Source of the DNA: Moniliophthora roreri
Taxonomy: Eukaryota; Basidiomycota; Agaricomycetes; Agaricales; Marasmiaceae
Assembly: GCA_001466705.2 (NCBI GenBank)
Contig: LATX02000241.1
Span: 62,001 to 126,000 of the forward strand
DNA: 64,000 bases
Reading direction: 5' to 3'
This document shows, piece after piece, positions 47,160 to 58,308 of this stretch; position 1 is the first letter of the stretch, and every line of letters begins with the position of its first letter. The notes under the pieces were generated by a model that was not told the origin of the DNA, ran no database searches, and worked only from the letters and a program-made list of their open reading frames with translations. Made by a program: the position numbers and the translations under genes.

Positions 47160-48637
47160 TATTCATCATGAATTCCCACCAAGATAGTGGTAAAGAAGCA
47201 TGATTGTGGAATTTTTCTGCTTTTTCTGCAAGAGTACGAATTGAACGTTTGACTCTTCCTTGCTGTTGATGTATATGTGGAGCTGAGTTACGCATCTGAA
47301 TTCCATTATCTTTAAGATATGTTTGGAACTCATTTCCAAAAAATTCTCCACCATGATCAGTTTGAACACATTTAATTATTTTACCAGTTTGCTTTTCAGT
47401 TAGAGCACGAAAGTGTTTCAAACTGGTAAGTGTTTCAAATTGATTCTTAGTTCGTTGGTGATAAATCCATCCTACTGAGGAATGGTCATCAATTAGAACT
47501 AATGTATAACAATTTTGGTGGTAAGAATTAATGGGAAACTCCTTAATATCCATATGAATAAGTTCTAGAATATTATCTTTACGCTTTTGAGAACTATGGT
47601 AAGGTTTAGATGCTGTTCCTCCTTCAGCACATCCCTTACACAAAGACTTTTTAGATTCTTGTTTCTCAATGGAAAATCCTTTGCAATGCTTCATACAGTT
47701 TGTCAATACACAATAAGGTATATGACCAAATCTGTTATGAGCAATTACAGGATTAGTTGATTTAATCTTGAAAGCAAGAATGGTAACTGCTTCGTTCTGC
47801 TTTACAGATGAAGCATGTAGGTACGTGTACCCATCTCTTTCTAGTTTTGCAAATAGTGACATAAAGAGTTTACCATTTGCTTTCGTAATTATAGAGGTTT
47901 CTGGGAACGAATATTTGATATCATAACCATTTACGATATATTTATTCCCAGCTAGAAGTCTATGATTTGCTTTAGGCCAATAGAACACCGGATAAAGTTT
48001 GACCGTATGGGTTTCTCCAAGTGAATTGGTATGACGAATGATTACTGTTCCTTGATGAGTTATGACATCCGATCCAGTGACTCCAATGATCTGCTTGGGT
48101 CCTGTAGGAATTTCATTTAACTCAAGGAAATCNGTGGAATTTTTCTGCTTTTTCTGCAAGAGTTCGAATTGAACGTTCGACTCTTCCTTGCTGTTGATGT
48201 ATATGTGGAGCTGAGTTACACATTTGAATTCCGTTATCTTTAAGATATGTTTGGAACTCATTTCCAAAAAATTCTCCACCATGATCAGTTTGAACACATT
48301 TAATTATTTTACCAGTTTGCTTTTCAGTTAGAGCACGAAAGTGTTTCAAACTGGTAAGTGTTTCAAATTGATTCTTAGTTCATTGGTGATAAATCCATCC
48401 TACAGAGGAATGGTCATCAATTAGAACTAATTTATAACGATTTTGGTGGTATGAATTAATAGAAAACTCCTTAATATCCATATGAATGAGTTCTAGGATA
48501 TTATCTTTACGCTTTTGAGAACTATGGTAAGGTTTGGATGCTGTTCCTCCTTCAGCACATCTCTTACACAAAGACTTTTTAGATCCTTGTTTCTCAATGG
48601 AAAATCCTTTACAATGCTTCATACAGTTTGTCAAAAC
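47131..48637 (-). pseudogene. Copia C integrase with repeated protease segment
   Basis: From right to left: TNCMKHCKGFSIEK and CAEGG (HHCC domain end), HMDIKEF (first Asp), TDHGGEF (second Asp), GRVERSIRT (Glu), then the N at 48133 jumps back to DFLELNEIPTGPKQ of the protease and runs a second time through HHCC and integrase to 47131. One open frame (48297-47131) crosses the N and is not a natural protein. Confidence 0.8.
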
Positions 48638-49636
48638 TCAATAAGGTATATGACCAAATCTGTTATGAGCAATTACAGGATCAGTTGATTTAATCTTGAA
48701 AGCAAGAATGGTAATTGCTTCGTTCTGCTTAACAGATGAAGCATGTAGGTAGGTGTACCCATCTCTTTCTGGTTTTGCAAATAGCGACATAAAGAGTTTA
48801 CCATTAGCTTTCGTAATTATAGAGGTTTCTGGAAACGAATATTTGATATCGTAACCATTTATGATATATTTATTCCCAGCTAGAAGTCTATGATTTGCTT
48901 TAGGCCAATAGAACACTGGATAAAGTTTGACCGTATGGGTTTCTCCAAGTGAATTGGTATGACGAATGATTACTGTTCCTTGGTGAGTAATGACATCCGA
49001 ACCAGTGACTCCAATAATTTGCTTGGGTCCTGTAGGAATTTCATTTAACTCAAGGAAATCGGACTTAAAAGGTGTTATGTGATTGGTTGCAGCAGTATCA
49101 AGAGCCCATTCATTTGTTTGTGGTTCTACAGATACAATGTTTTTATCACTAATTTTAGTCATCATACATTGTACAATGTTACTATTTACAGAATTAGAAA
49201 GAAATTGTTCATCGAGTGCTGGTGATTGCTCGGAATCAATGTTCATTTCTAGTAATTCATTAGTGATGCTGCTTTTAAGATCAATTAGATCATACCAATC
49301 ATAATAGTCTGCTTCGTTTGCAACATAATCATTATAGTTTTCATCCCAATCTTCTTTATCAAAGTCTCCCATATTCAGGTTCTTCCCTCCATTTTTCCCT
49401 TGAGAATCCTTATCATCAAGAGGAACAACATCCGCAATGTTGATTTCAACACAAGCTTGGATGTTTGAAGAACCTTGAATAAATTCGGGTACTTCCAGTT
49501 GAGGATTATTGACTGTTATGGAAGAAATGTTTATTTCTAGATCCGGCATTATTGGTTTGGGAGGTGGTGATAGTGCTTCTATGTCAATATTTGGAACCTC
49601 AAGAGTATCTCCTTTCAAACAGTAAGGAGTTTGAGG
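48638..49636 (-). pseudogene. Copia C gag tail and protease
   Basis: Pro-rich spacer (EALSPPPKPIMPD), acidic stretch (EDWDENYNDYV), and protease catalytic motif EWALDTAATNHIT near 49100, then LYPVFYWPKANH and the start of the HHCC domain (HNRFGHIPY). A stop lies between PYCVLTN and GHIPY at about 48637. Contiguous with gag upstream without any N. Confidence 0.85.
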
Positions 49637-52600
49637 TCAAACTGGTTTGGGTTGGAAAAGTTTTCTGTCCCCAAGGTGTTCTAAAACCATATTGTGGGCT
49701 TCCTGTTTGGTGATTTTCCTAAAAGTATTTTCCCCAACATTGAACTTGTAAGGAGGTGGAGTCGGTTCTTTGCCAAATTGGAACATTTTGTCGCCAAGTT
49801 TTACTTGTGGCAAAAGATTAGACTGGATTGTGGGGAAACATTTGGAAATATTACCAAAGAAGTCTTTAGTAGTTTGCCGGTTCTTTTCTAATTCTTTTTG
49901 AATTGCCACTGATTCTTCCTTTGATTTGATCCGAATATCATCAGTCATGGTTACTGATCGATATGGTCTTTTCCCCATTCGCTTGTCAATGACATCAGGG
50001 TGTTTAGCTTGACATGCCGGTGAGTCACATCTGTGCTCAGCAGCTAATCCCTTGTCTTGGAACATTTGGGTGATCTTCTTTTGCTGTTCCTGAAGTTCTT
50101 TTTCGGACTTCTTGACAATAGGGCATTCTTGGGGTTTCAGAGGAAGTTTTGCATTCCAAGGATTTCTGGGATTAATGGAATCCCAAGCTTTGTTATTCTT
50201 TTCCTTGTTTAACCATGTCTCAGCATAATCTTTCTCCTTTTTCCAAGGGTCTTTAAGGAGAATTGGATCATCTACTGAAGAAAGAGCTTCCGTAAATGGC
50301 TTTTTGATCGATTTTTTGTTAAAGCCACGTGGGTTTTGTTTCGGTGGGAAGCCTTCTTGAACAGAGTTGAACATGATTGGTATGCATGTTGCAGCGACTG
50401 GCCAATTATCAAGATGATGTGGATAATTGCATGTAACACAGAAGACTGTTTTAAAGTCTTGGTTTAGTTTGGGGGTTGGTGCTCTGGATGGGTTTGGTGT
50501 ATTCCAGTCAACATAGTCGATGGGGAAGTCACCAAATTTGAATGATTCACCAGCTTGAATACCAGGTTGAGCTGGATCTTCATGAACATATTTTCTAGGA
50601 GCAATTTGATTATATTTGTACTCCCCCTTACTAAGGTATGTGATATGCCTTGGTAGTCCACTGGTGCAATGTTGGCAATCTTCTTTACAAACTGCTGAAG
50701 GGTGACGATGGAATTCCATTTTGGCATAATTCCTGGAATAGAGATTTTGCTCATTCGTCACAACACAGTTTAGAACCTCCACGAGTGGTTCTATCGGATC
50801 ACGGAGTCAGAATAAAGTATTTCTGATCTGTGTGAAGAAGATCCAATATTTGTCACCAGTATCATCATGATCAGCCATTTGCCAGAGTCCCATGCCACAA
50901 AATTCTGTATGGCGTTCATCTCACCAAGTACATTTATGACAGGCTTCTGAGCAAAAAGAGATTGGAGTGGAATGAGGGGCAAAGGAAGTCGATTGAGGAA
51001 ACTTTGCATAGACGTCCAATGAATCTAAGAAGTCAACAATAGCGGGTTGCTTCTTGTAATCATGTCCGAGTTGTTGAGCTCTATTTCAAATATAATCCCT
51101 TTTTGTTTCTATTAGATCAAGTATTATTTTTGTGAAACGAGTTGTTGCAAATAACGTTGAATCAATAGAGGGATTATTGTTTAGAAGCTTGATCTGGAAT
51201 TTAATATTCTCAGGCATTGGAATCATCATTGGATCATTTTGAGATTTCAGAATCCGGGCCTGTATTTTGGCTTCCATGAATCGTGACCATGGTCTGATTT
51301 GTGAGGTTGTTTGTTCTCAAATCTATTAATAGGATTCTGAGGAACAGCAAACTCTGAAGTTTCGGTTGGAATAACATCTCGTACCTGGTTAGGGTACTTG
51401 TGCATCATAAGATGTTTTCCAGATGGAAGATTACCGAAAATATTCTCAAATGATTCTGATGGAAAAATATCTCCAATATTAACTTCCTCCTGAGTAATGG
51501 GAGGAGTTTTAGGAGGAATTTTATCCGTTTCAAGGACGGTGAAAGTTCTGCTGAGCTGAAAATCTCCTTGCAGAAAAGCATATGCCTTCTCGTCGATGGG
51601 AAGGCATACTAGTACTGCTTTTTGGAGAATTTTCTGCTTAGCAAAGGAATGGGAATGCATCTTGTAGCATTGTTGGCAGACATACCAAGTTTTGCGATTT
51701 CGTCCAGTTGTAAAGATGCTATAGACGGTCTTGTCTGGACTAGTGCAAAAATAGTTGACACATTTAGTTGGGACTTTGCCATCATCGGAAGATTTCTCCT
51801 CTTTAGGAATTTGAGGTTCTTCCTTTTGAGGCAAGTCTGTGATCTTAGCCATCATGACTGAGATTGCTCCATTTGGCTTTTTCCCTTTTCCTTTCTTGTT
51901 CGACTTCTTCTTGTTATTCTTCTTCCCATCAGATTTTTGTTGATTTTGTTGGGGTTGCACAGGCTGTTTGCCTTTGTTCCCTTTGTTCCCAGTGTTCTGG
52001 TTTTGATTGTTATTCTTACCAGAATTTGGATTAGGATTGTGAGAATGGAACTTCTTCTGTCCATTCCAATTCAGGCTCTGTCCTGTATATCGTTGGACAC
52101 CAGAGATCCAAGTGGCATAAGCAGCAACCCCATCCATGTGTCGCCTATTATATTCTTGTTTGATGAAGGGGAGAATATTGTTGAAAGTAAGATCCTTGCC
52201 CTTGTTGGAGATGAACATCTGGGGTTTAACTCCTTCATATGACTTGGGAAGAGAGTTAAGAAGGAACATTGCCTGGAAATTGGAGGGAACGGGGAAATCG
52301 TTCTCAGACAGTTTTGCAACACATTGTCTGATGAGATTGGCACTATGATCGGGATTTTGGCCTTCGGCAGTGCGTGCCATAATGAGACCTTGGAAGTATG
52401 TGAATACTTCCAGAAGACTAGGTACATCGTATTCAGCTTTCAAAGCATCCCATGTTTCTTTAGCAGTATCTTTAATAATCCACTGCAAAGTGGGACTTAA
52501 TTTAAGCTGAAAAAGGCCAAGAGCTTGGGCATTTGAGGTTTTCCATTCTTTGACAACTTCCAGATCAGGAGTAACGGCAGAAGCTCCTTCACCAACAGTC

Positions 52601-52881
52601 ACAAGCATTGTATTGGTAAGGGCATAAGCCGCTTTAGCCAAATTGAGATATGCCAAGACTTTGCACTTCCATTCTCTGAAGTCATCACCATTAAAGATTG
52701 GAATAATGGATAATCCCGATGTATTGCCAACAGAAGTATCATAAACAGAAATTGGTTCGAGTAGTTCCAAAGGATGGAAACTATAAACCGGAATGCCAAC
52801 ACCATCATCTGAGTTTCAAATTTGGACAGTGTTATCAGCAAGAGAGACTTGGGGGATACGTTGTTGAGTAGAGTTAGACAT
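49637..52881 (-). pseudogene. Copia C gag region, unusually long, broken
   Basis: ATG at 52881-52879, but a TGA at 52818-52816 (codon 22) stands where element B has CGA. Downstream the gag core is intact (FNGDDFREWKCKVLAYL, LSPTLQWIIKDTAKETW, LNSLPKSYEGVKPQMF), followed by NQQ-rich and Lys-rich tracts (KNNKKKSNKKGKGKK) and Cys pairs CVNYFC and CQQC. A deletion near 51280 shifts frame (the equivalent of HGRAMRRWSR is lost), and further stops lie near 51090 and 50800. The last open part (50782-49637) has CKEDCQHC, CVTCNYPHH and HRCDSPACQAKH. Gag start to protease motif is about 3.8 kb without an N, which is long for copia. Confidence 0.85.
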
Positions 52882-53562
52882 TGTTATCGATAAAAGGCTA
52901 TAGGAAAGGAGAGTGTAAGTGCTGGTTTGACTTTTAGGTATATGGAGCCTTTATCGACAAGAATGCTAATGAATCCTCATACATTTGGTCAACAGTGTTT
53001 CCTTCATGTCATCCAGTCTCATCACTCCACCAGATCCATCAAATCCTTAAGAAGATGTTTAAGGGACTTAGTGGCAATCAGGGGGCATTATTTACAAAAG
53101 TGATACATAATTATATAAACGACCCCTTCCATAGATGAAGGCTTTAGCACAAGGCCGCTCTATCTAGGTGCCAGAACCCAGTTGTATGACCCTCCAGCTC
53201 ACCGGGATGACTACCGGTTTATTGCTGAATGAGCTAACCCATGTTCCAGTTAAGGAAATAAGGCCAACAGTTGGTTCTGCCTGTAATCCGGGTAATTCCG
53301 AATACAGGGGAATGAATTTTGTATATACGTTAGAAGCCGCTTTACTGGGCTTAAAGTCTACTAATAAAGAAAGGAAAACTTGACCATCCCTCCAAGCAAA
53401 TCAAAGACCATCTAGAACCTGTGATTGTGGTCTAATGCCAGTTAAGGCGTCGACTACACAGGTACCTCTTGCAAGATCTTGGGTTACGAGCACTTGACAA
53501 GAGTAATGGTCCCATTCAACATTGACCAATGAGAATGAGTGTCCATTAACACAGTTGTTGAT
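52882..53562 (-). other. Copia C leader
   Basis: Untranslated leader from primer site to gag ATG; same as 9159-9451 plus 15851-16440 combined. Confidence 0.7.
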
Positions 53563-53577
53563 GCGGGGCCCATAACC
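53563..53577 (-). promoter_or_regulatory. Primer-binding site of copia C
   Basis: Plus-strand gcggggcccataacc directly beside the LTR, the anticodon-arm sequence of initiator tRNA-Met with CAT anticodon. Same as 9144-9158. Confidence 0.75.
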
Positions 53578-53720
53578 TGTTGAGACAGAACAGAGACGTA
53601 AAGCGCAGTGGAGTGTGCTCAACTCACATTTGTACGAGAGCTTGTCAAAACCTTGAGGGTTGTAGAGGTGCGATGTGCAGAGTAGTCAATGTAAATTGAA
53701 CTGAAGAATGTAGCTACATA
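53578..53720 (-). repeat. Truncated 5' LTR of copia C
   Basis: Only the LTR end next to the primer site (143 bases) is present; it breaks off within tagctacata and continues into NACHT sequence with no N. Confidence 0.88.
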
Positions 53721-53868
53721 TGTGGGCCAAAGCTGGCAGCTTTGAGTGCCTCGTGAATCCGGGGCTCTGGTCGACTGAATAAGAGGAACCGGAATGGGAG
53801 GTTCTCTGCCAACATGGATGCAATAGGAGGAATGAGATCCTGAGGCCTAATTTCCCCATAGCATAACA
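53721..53868 (-). pseudogene. NACHT-domain NTPase fragment between two copia LTRs
   Basis: Minus-strand translation reads YGEIRPQDLIPPIASMLAE, then LPFRFLLFSRPEPRIHEAL and KAASFGP. The hydrophobic strand followed by SRPEP is typical of the NACHT (STAND) NTPases that are greatly expanded in mushrooms, just after the Walker B region. The frame is open across all 148 bases, but it is cut on both sides by LTR sequence. Full proteins of this group act as nucleotide-driven switches in non-self recognition; this fragment cannot. Confidence 0.75.
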
Positions 53869-54375
53869 TGTTGAGACAGAACAGAGACGTAAAGCGCAGT
53901 GGAGTGTGCTCAACTCACATTTGTACAAGAGCTTGCTAGAACCTTGAGGGTTGTAGAGGTGTGATGTGCAGAGTAGTCAATGTAGATTGAACTAGAGAAT
54001 GTAGCTACATACATACTTGCTTTTATACTACTCTAAAGGATAAGTTCTGTGGATAAACAGTGAAACCTAGTAAGCTATGGATGTAAGCTACTGAATACTT
54101 GTGAGACAAAGTATCCAAGAATAATGTGTCTTGGAGAGACACAATACAATTGTCTGACAGTGGAAGGAACTATACATGAATACTACATGTGTTCTACTGT
54201 ATTGTGCATGAGGCTACAATACTCCTACTGGACAAGGGAGCACTCCTATGACTGTAGTGCAAGCTCTGGAGAAGCTCAGGAATGTACTTTGTAAGTTCCG
54301 TAGTTGATCACAGACGCAAGTAATACAATAACTAATGTACCTAGTTTAGTATAGTACAGGTACAGTGCTTCAACA
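53869..54375 (-). repeat. 3' LTR of copia D
   Basis: 507 bases; about 9 shorter than the family norm, including loss in the gttcctaatgtacc region near 54330. The outer flank is the NACHT fragment. Confidence 0.9.
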
Positions 54376-54417
54376 CTCCCCCTCACTAAGTTTGTGATAA
54401 ACTTTATAGTGATTGAG

Positions 54418-55497
54418 CTATGTGGAGGAATCAGTCTTAAAGAATGTAAGGCCGAGAAATTCTCTGTGGCGTTGAAATTTGTCCCAAGGTAGATTCTTCG
54501 TCATAAGATCCACAGGTTGTTGATTTGTAGGGATGAAGAATACTTCTACTTTCTTCTTGGCAACACATTCTCGAATATGGTGATATTTAATATCAATGTG
54601 CTTTGTTCGTTTTTCAGTAACTTGATTTTTACTAATGAAAATAGCACCTTGATTATCACTAAGCAATGGTAGTTTTGCTATAGGATATTCGATTTCAGAG
54701 AATAGATTAATTATCCATTTGATCTGTCTAGCACAGTCAGATAAAGCCATACATTTGGCTTCAGTGCTGGATAATGCTATGGATTTCTGCTTTTGTGAAA
54801 CCCAGAAGACTGGAGCACAAGCAAAGTTAATGAGATAACCTGTCTGTGAGACTCTAGTGTCTTCATCTGTAGCCCAGTCAGAATCGGCATATGCTATGAA
54901 ACCTTGTTCTCCTTCCTTATCTTTGTAAGTAAGAGAATATTTGCGGGTTCCAATTAGGTATCAAATAATATACTTCGCTTTGTTGAGATGTTCCTGTGTA
55001 GGATTTGTCCCATATTGCGAAAGTTTGATGACCAGAAAGGTAATATCTAGTAGGGTACCTAAGCATAGATATAGAAGTGATCCAATTACTGATTGGAATT
55101 GGGACCTCATTGTAGAGTTCGCTTCTCCTTTATTAGCTGTAGGTTTGTAACCGGCAGGTAATGGAGTGTGTGTAGCATTGGCGTTTTCCATACCAAAGCG
55201 TTTAATGATTTTCTCGAGATAATCACTTTGGTCAAGTGATAAGGTACATCATTTTCAATCTCGAGTAATCCACATTCATAGGAATTCTCTAGGTTCGCCT
55301 AAGTCTCTACATTCCCATATTTTCATGAATTCTTTCTTCTTTGAATTAAGAAGGCTAGAATTTGAACCCATGAAAATCGCATCATCTACATATACAATGG
55401 CAATGATGATATCATTTCCACGTATGAAGTAATATACACCAGCATCTGATATACAGTGCTTAAATTCTAGCTTTGCCATGGATTTAGTGCATTGGTA
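54418..55497 (-). pseudogene. Copia D RNase H and end of reverse transcriptase
   Basis: RNase H pieces (ALSDCARQIKW, LLSDNQGA, HIDIKYHHIRE) and RT end (YVDDAIFMGSNSSLL, ENANATHTPLPAGYKP) in several frames, split by small indels and stops, for example near 55260 and 54960. Confidence 0.85.
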
Positions 55498-56367
55498 CTA
55501 CCATGATAAAGAGGCTTGTTTTAAACCATATAGTGCACGGCGTAATAACCAAACTTTATTTGAACCTTTGACAAATCCTTGTGGTTGTTCCATGTAAATC
55601 TCCTTGTCAAGTTCGCCATAGAGGAAGGCTGTTTTGACATCTAGTGCTTGGATATCCCAATCCTCAAGAGTGGCTAGTGCAAGTAATATGTGAACGGTTT
55701 CAAAGCGTACTACAGGAGAGAACAATTTGTCATAATCTATTCCTTCGACTTGTGAGAAACCTTTTGCTACAAGTCGTGCCTTATAATGGCCATCTGTTTT
55801 GACGTCAAAAACCCATCTGGATTTTATCGCTTTTCGACCTTGAGGTAAATCTACAAGTTTATAAACACTGCGTTCTTGTAGTGATTTGAGTTCGTCATGA
55901 CATGCAGCCATCCATTTCTTCTGTTCATCTTTTGACAGAGTTAGAATGTCTTTATATTGCCATTGACGTACATTGTCAATAGACAATGCTGATGCCATAA
56001 TATAATCAAGGTAATGAACTCCCCCTTCCTGAGAAAGAATTTGTACATAATTGACCATTTCATCATCAGTCTGAGGTGGAGTTGGATCAATTTCTATTTG
56101 ATCATGATCTTGTTCCATTTTATCCTCATTTGACTGTTGTATTTGATGTTCAGCAGGTGGAATTTCCTGCTCATGGTCACGACTACTACCTTGTATGAAT
56201 TCTTGATCAGGACTATCACCTTGATCATCAGAATCAGGTAAGTTGTTATATGTATGTAGACGTAATCTTTCTTGGATAGGCATATGACCCATTGCGTCTC
56301 CATACCACTGTAGTACTCGAGTCTGTCTTTTAGGACAACTTTGTTGATGTTGACTTGGGTCAAACAT
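55498..56367 (-). pseudogene. Copia D hinge end and reverse transcriptase N-terminal part
   Basis: Open for 289 codons: MFDPSQHQQS, Glu/Gln-rich hinge, then ALSIDNVRQWQYKDI and WMAACHDELKSLQ, YKLVDLPQGRKAIKSRWVFDVK, KARLVAKGFSQVEGIDY and VKTAFLYGELDKEIYMEQP. Stops at a TAG (55497-55495) where TGG is expected in LSWWYQ. This copy shows the segment between hinge and RT that is deleted in B and C. Confidence 0.88.
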
Positions 56368-57799
56368 CTGTACCCTTTGTCACATTCTCCTGTTAATATT
56401 ATTAATTTCAGGATCTATTGGGTTTTGTGGTGGTGCAGTATTTTTAGGTCATGATTTATTCTCACCATCATTCTGGTTTTGATGATGATCCACAGGATCA
56501 TTACCTCCATTGGGATGATTGGGTTGAGGGAAATCAGGATGATGATGATCATCATCATTTCCTCCCCCTTGATCATGATTTTGATGACCGTCATCATCAT
56601 TATCAGATCGTGGTCAATTAATACCAGTAAAAGGAATAGATAAGATTCCATTTGTTGATTGTAAGGTTTGATCAACTGAATTAGACGAGTACGGAAAATC
56701 TTCTTCATTGAAGTCTGCCTGAGCAGCCGTAAATATTGTCTTATCCTGTCACATAAACCGATATCCTTTAGTATTAGGAGCGTAATCTAAGAATGTCATA
56801 TGTTCCATTTTCTTTGAAAGTTTGTTCTTGCGTTATTCTTTATGAATAAAGACATATGCTGAACATCCTGGTGTTCAGAAATAAGAAACATCAGGTACTT
56901 TCTTACTATAGATTTCGGTTGGAGTTTTCCAATCTAAGTGTTTATTTGGAGTGCGATTATATACATGTACAGCGTTATTCATCATAAACTCCCACCAAGA
57001 CTGTGGTAAGGAGGCATGATTGCGGAATTTTTCTGCTTTTTCTGCAAGAGTTCGAATTGATCGTTCAACTCTTCCTTGCTGTTGATGTATATGTGGAGCT
57101 GAGTTTTGCATTTGAATTCCATTATCTTTAAGATATGTTTGGAACTCATTTCCAAAAAATTCTCCACCATGATCAGTTTGAACACATTTAATAACTTTAC
57201 CAGTTTGCTTTTCGGTTAGAGCATGAAAGCATTTGAAGCTGGTAAGTGTTTCAAATTGATTCTTAGTTCGTTGATGATAAATCCATCCTACTGAGGAGTG
57301 GTCATCAATTAGAACTAATGCATAATGATTTTGGTGGTAAGAATTAATAGGAAATTCCTTAATATCCATATGAATAAGTTCTAGGATATTTTCTTTACGC
57401 TTTTGAGAACTAAGGTAAGGTTTAGATGCTGTTCCTCCTTCAGCACATCCCTTACACAAAGATTTTTTAGATTCTTTTTTCTCAATGGAAAATCCTTTGC
57501 AATGCTTGATACAGTTTGTCAATACATAATAAGGTATATGACCAAATCTGTTATGAGCGATTACAGGATCAGTTGATTTAATTTTGAAAGCAAGAATGGT
57601 AACTGCTTCGTTCTGCTTAACAGAGGAAGCATGCAGGTATATATACCCATCTCTTTCTGGTTTCGCAAATAGCGACATAAAGAGTTTACCATTAGCTTTC
57701 ATAATTATAGAGGTTTCTGGGAATGAATATTTGATATCGTAACCATTTACAATATATTTATTCCCAGCTAGAAGTCTATGATTTGCTTTAGGCCAATAG
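56368..57799 (-). pseudogene. Copia D integrase and hinge start
   Basis: Right to left: protease end, HHCC domain (HNRFGH, CKGCAEGG), integrase Asp (HMDIKEF), Asp (TDHGGEF), Glu (GRVERSIRT), through the NRTPNKHLDWKTPTEIYSKKV region; then a stop near 56875 and the hinge in a shifted frame. All three DDE residues remain visible. Confidence 0.85.
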
Positions 57800-58268
57800 T
57801 GTTACAGACTTTTTCCCAGTAGACTCTTTCCTTTCGCTCTCCCCTATGCTTCCCTTTCCATCGGACTTCTTACACCTTCCCAGTCCCTATTTCCATTTCC
57901 ATCATACATGCTTCTCCCTCTATCAGACTTCTTACACCTTCCCAGTCCCCATTTACCTATCCCTTTGTATTTGTATTACTCATATCCCGACAGCTTGGGA
58001 AACCTTATGTAAACACTGAACTCTTCACTTTCTATATGTAGTTAGCGTTACAACGGTTGTATTGTATTTAAGTGCTCAAGCTGAGACTCTAAGTCTTCAG
58101 CTTGACCTGGTTAATCTATACTTGTGTCAACACCGATATCGAAGGACCTCTGAACTTCAGTAGCCACTGAACGAACCCGAACTTGAACTTGTGAATAACT
58201 ATTTAACGTGGAGAGGATACTTCGCTAAGAGTAGTTGAAGTCGACGTTGCTGCGCAAGTAATGTAACA
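57800..58268 (+). repeat. 5' LTR of gypsy E
   Basis: 469 bases, TGTTA...TAACA. TATTTAAG at 58065-58072, followed 34 bases later by AGCTTGACCT (58099-58108), the predicted transcript start area. Contains a direct repeat of cttacaccttcccagtcccc. Confidence 0.92.
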
Positions 58269-58270
58269 CA

Positions 58271-58280
58271 AGGTCAAGCT
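58271..58280 (+). promoter_or_regulatory. Candidate self-primer binding site of gypsy E
   Basis: AGGTCAAGCT, two bases after the LTR, is the exact complement of AGCTTGACCT at 58099-58108 in the LTR. No tRNA match was recognised. Fits the self-priming of Tf1/sushi-type elements, where the mRNA 5' end folds back to prime. Confidence 0.55.
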
Positions 58281-58308
58281 TATCGATTGCCAACCTACCC
58301 AGGTTTAG

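Larger units (their letters stand above)
44418..53720 (-). mobile_element. Copia element C, near full length but broken
   Basis: Minus strand. From right to left: truncated 5' LTR, primer site, leader, gag, protease, integrase, hinge, RT, RNase H, 3' LTR. Ns at 48133 (backward jump, repeated protease/integrase) and 46285 (forward jump, hinge to RT). The part 48134-53720 has no N, so it gives the best view of the gag-protease order. Several stops and indels show it is dead. Confidence 0.88.
53869..57799 (-). mobile_element. Copia element D, 5' truncated by a gypsy LTR
   Basis: Minus strand: 3' LTR, then RNase H, RT, hinge and integrase, ending at ANHRLLAGNKY-region sequence where the gypsy LTR starts at 57800. 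No N inside. The oldest-looking copy: many CG sites have become TG or CA. Confidence 0.88.

Noticed and set aside
52136..52348. Plus-strand ORFs across copia C
   Set aside because: Antisense shadows of gag and pol; the same ones recur opposite every gag copy.
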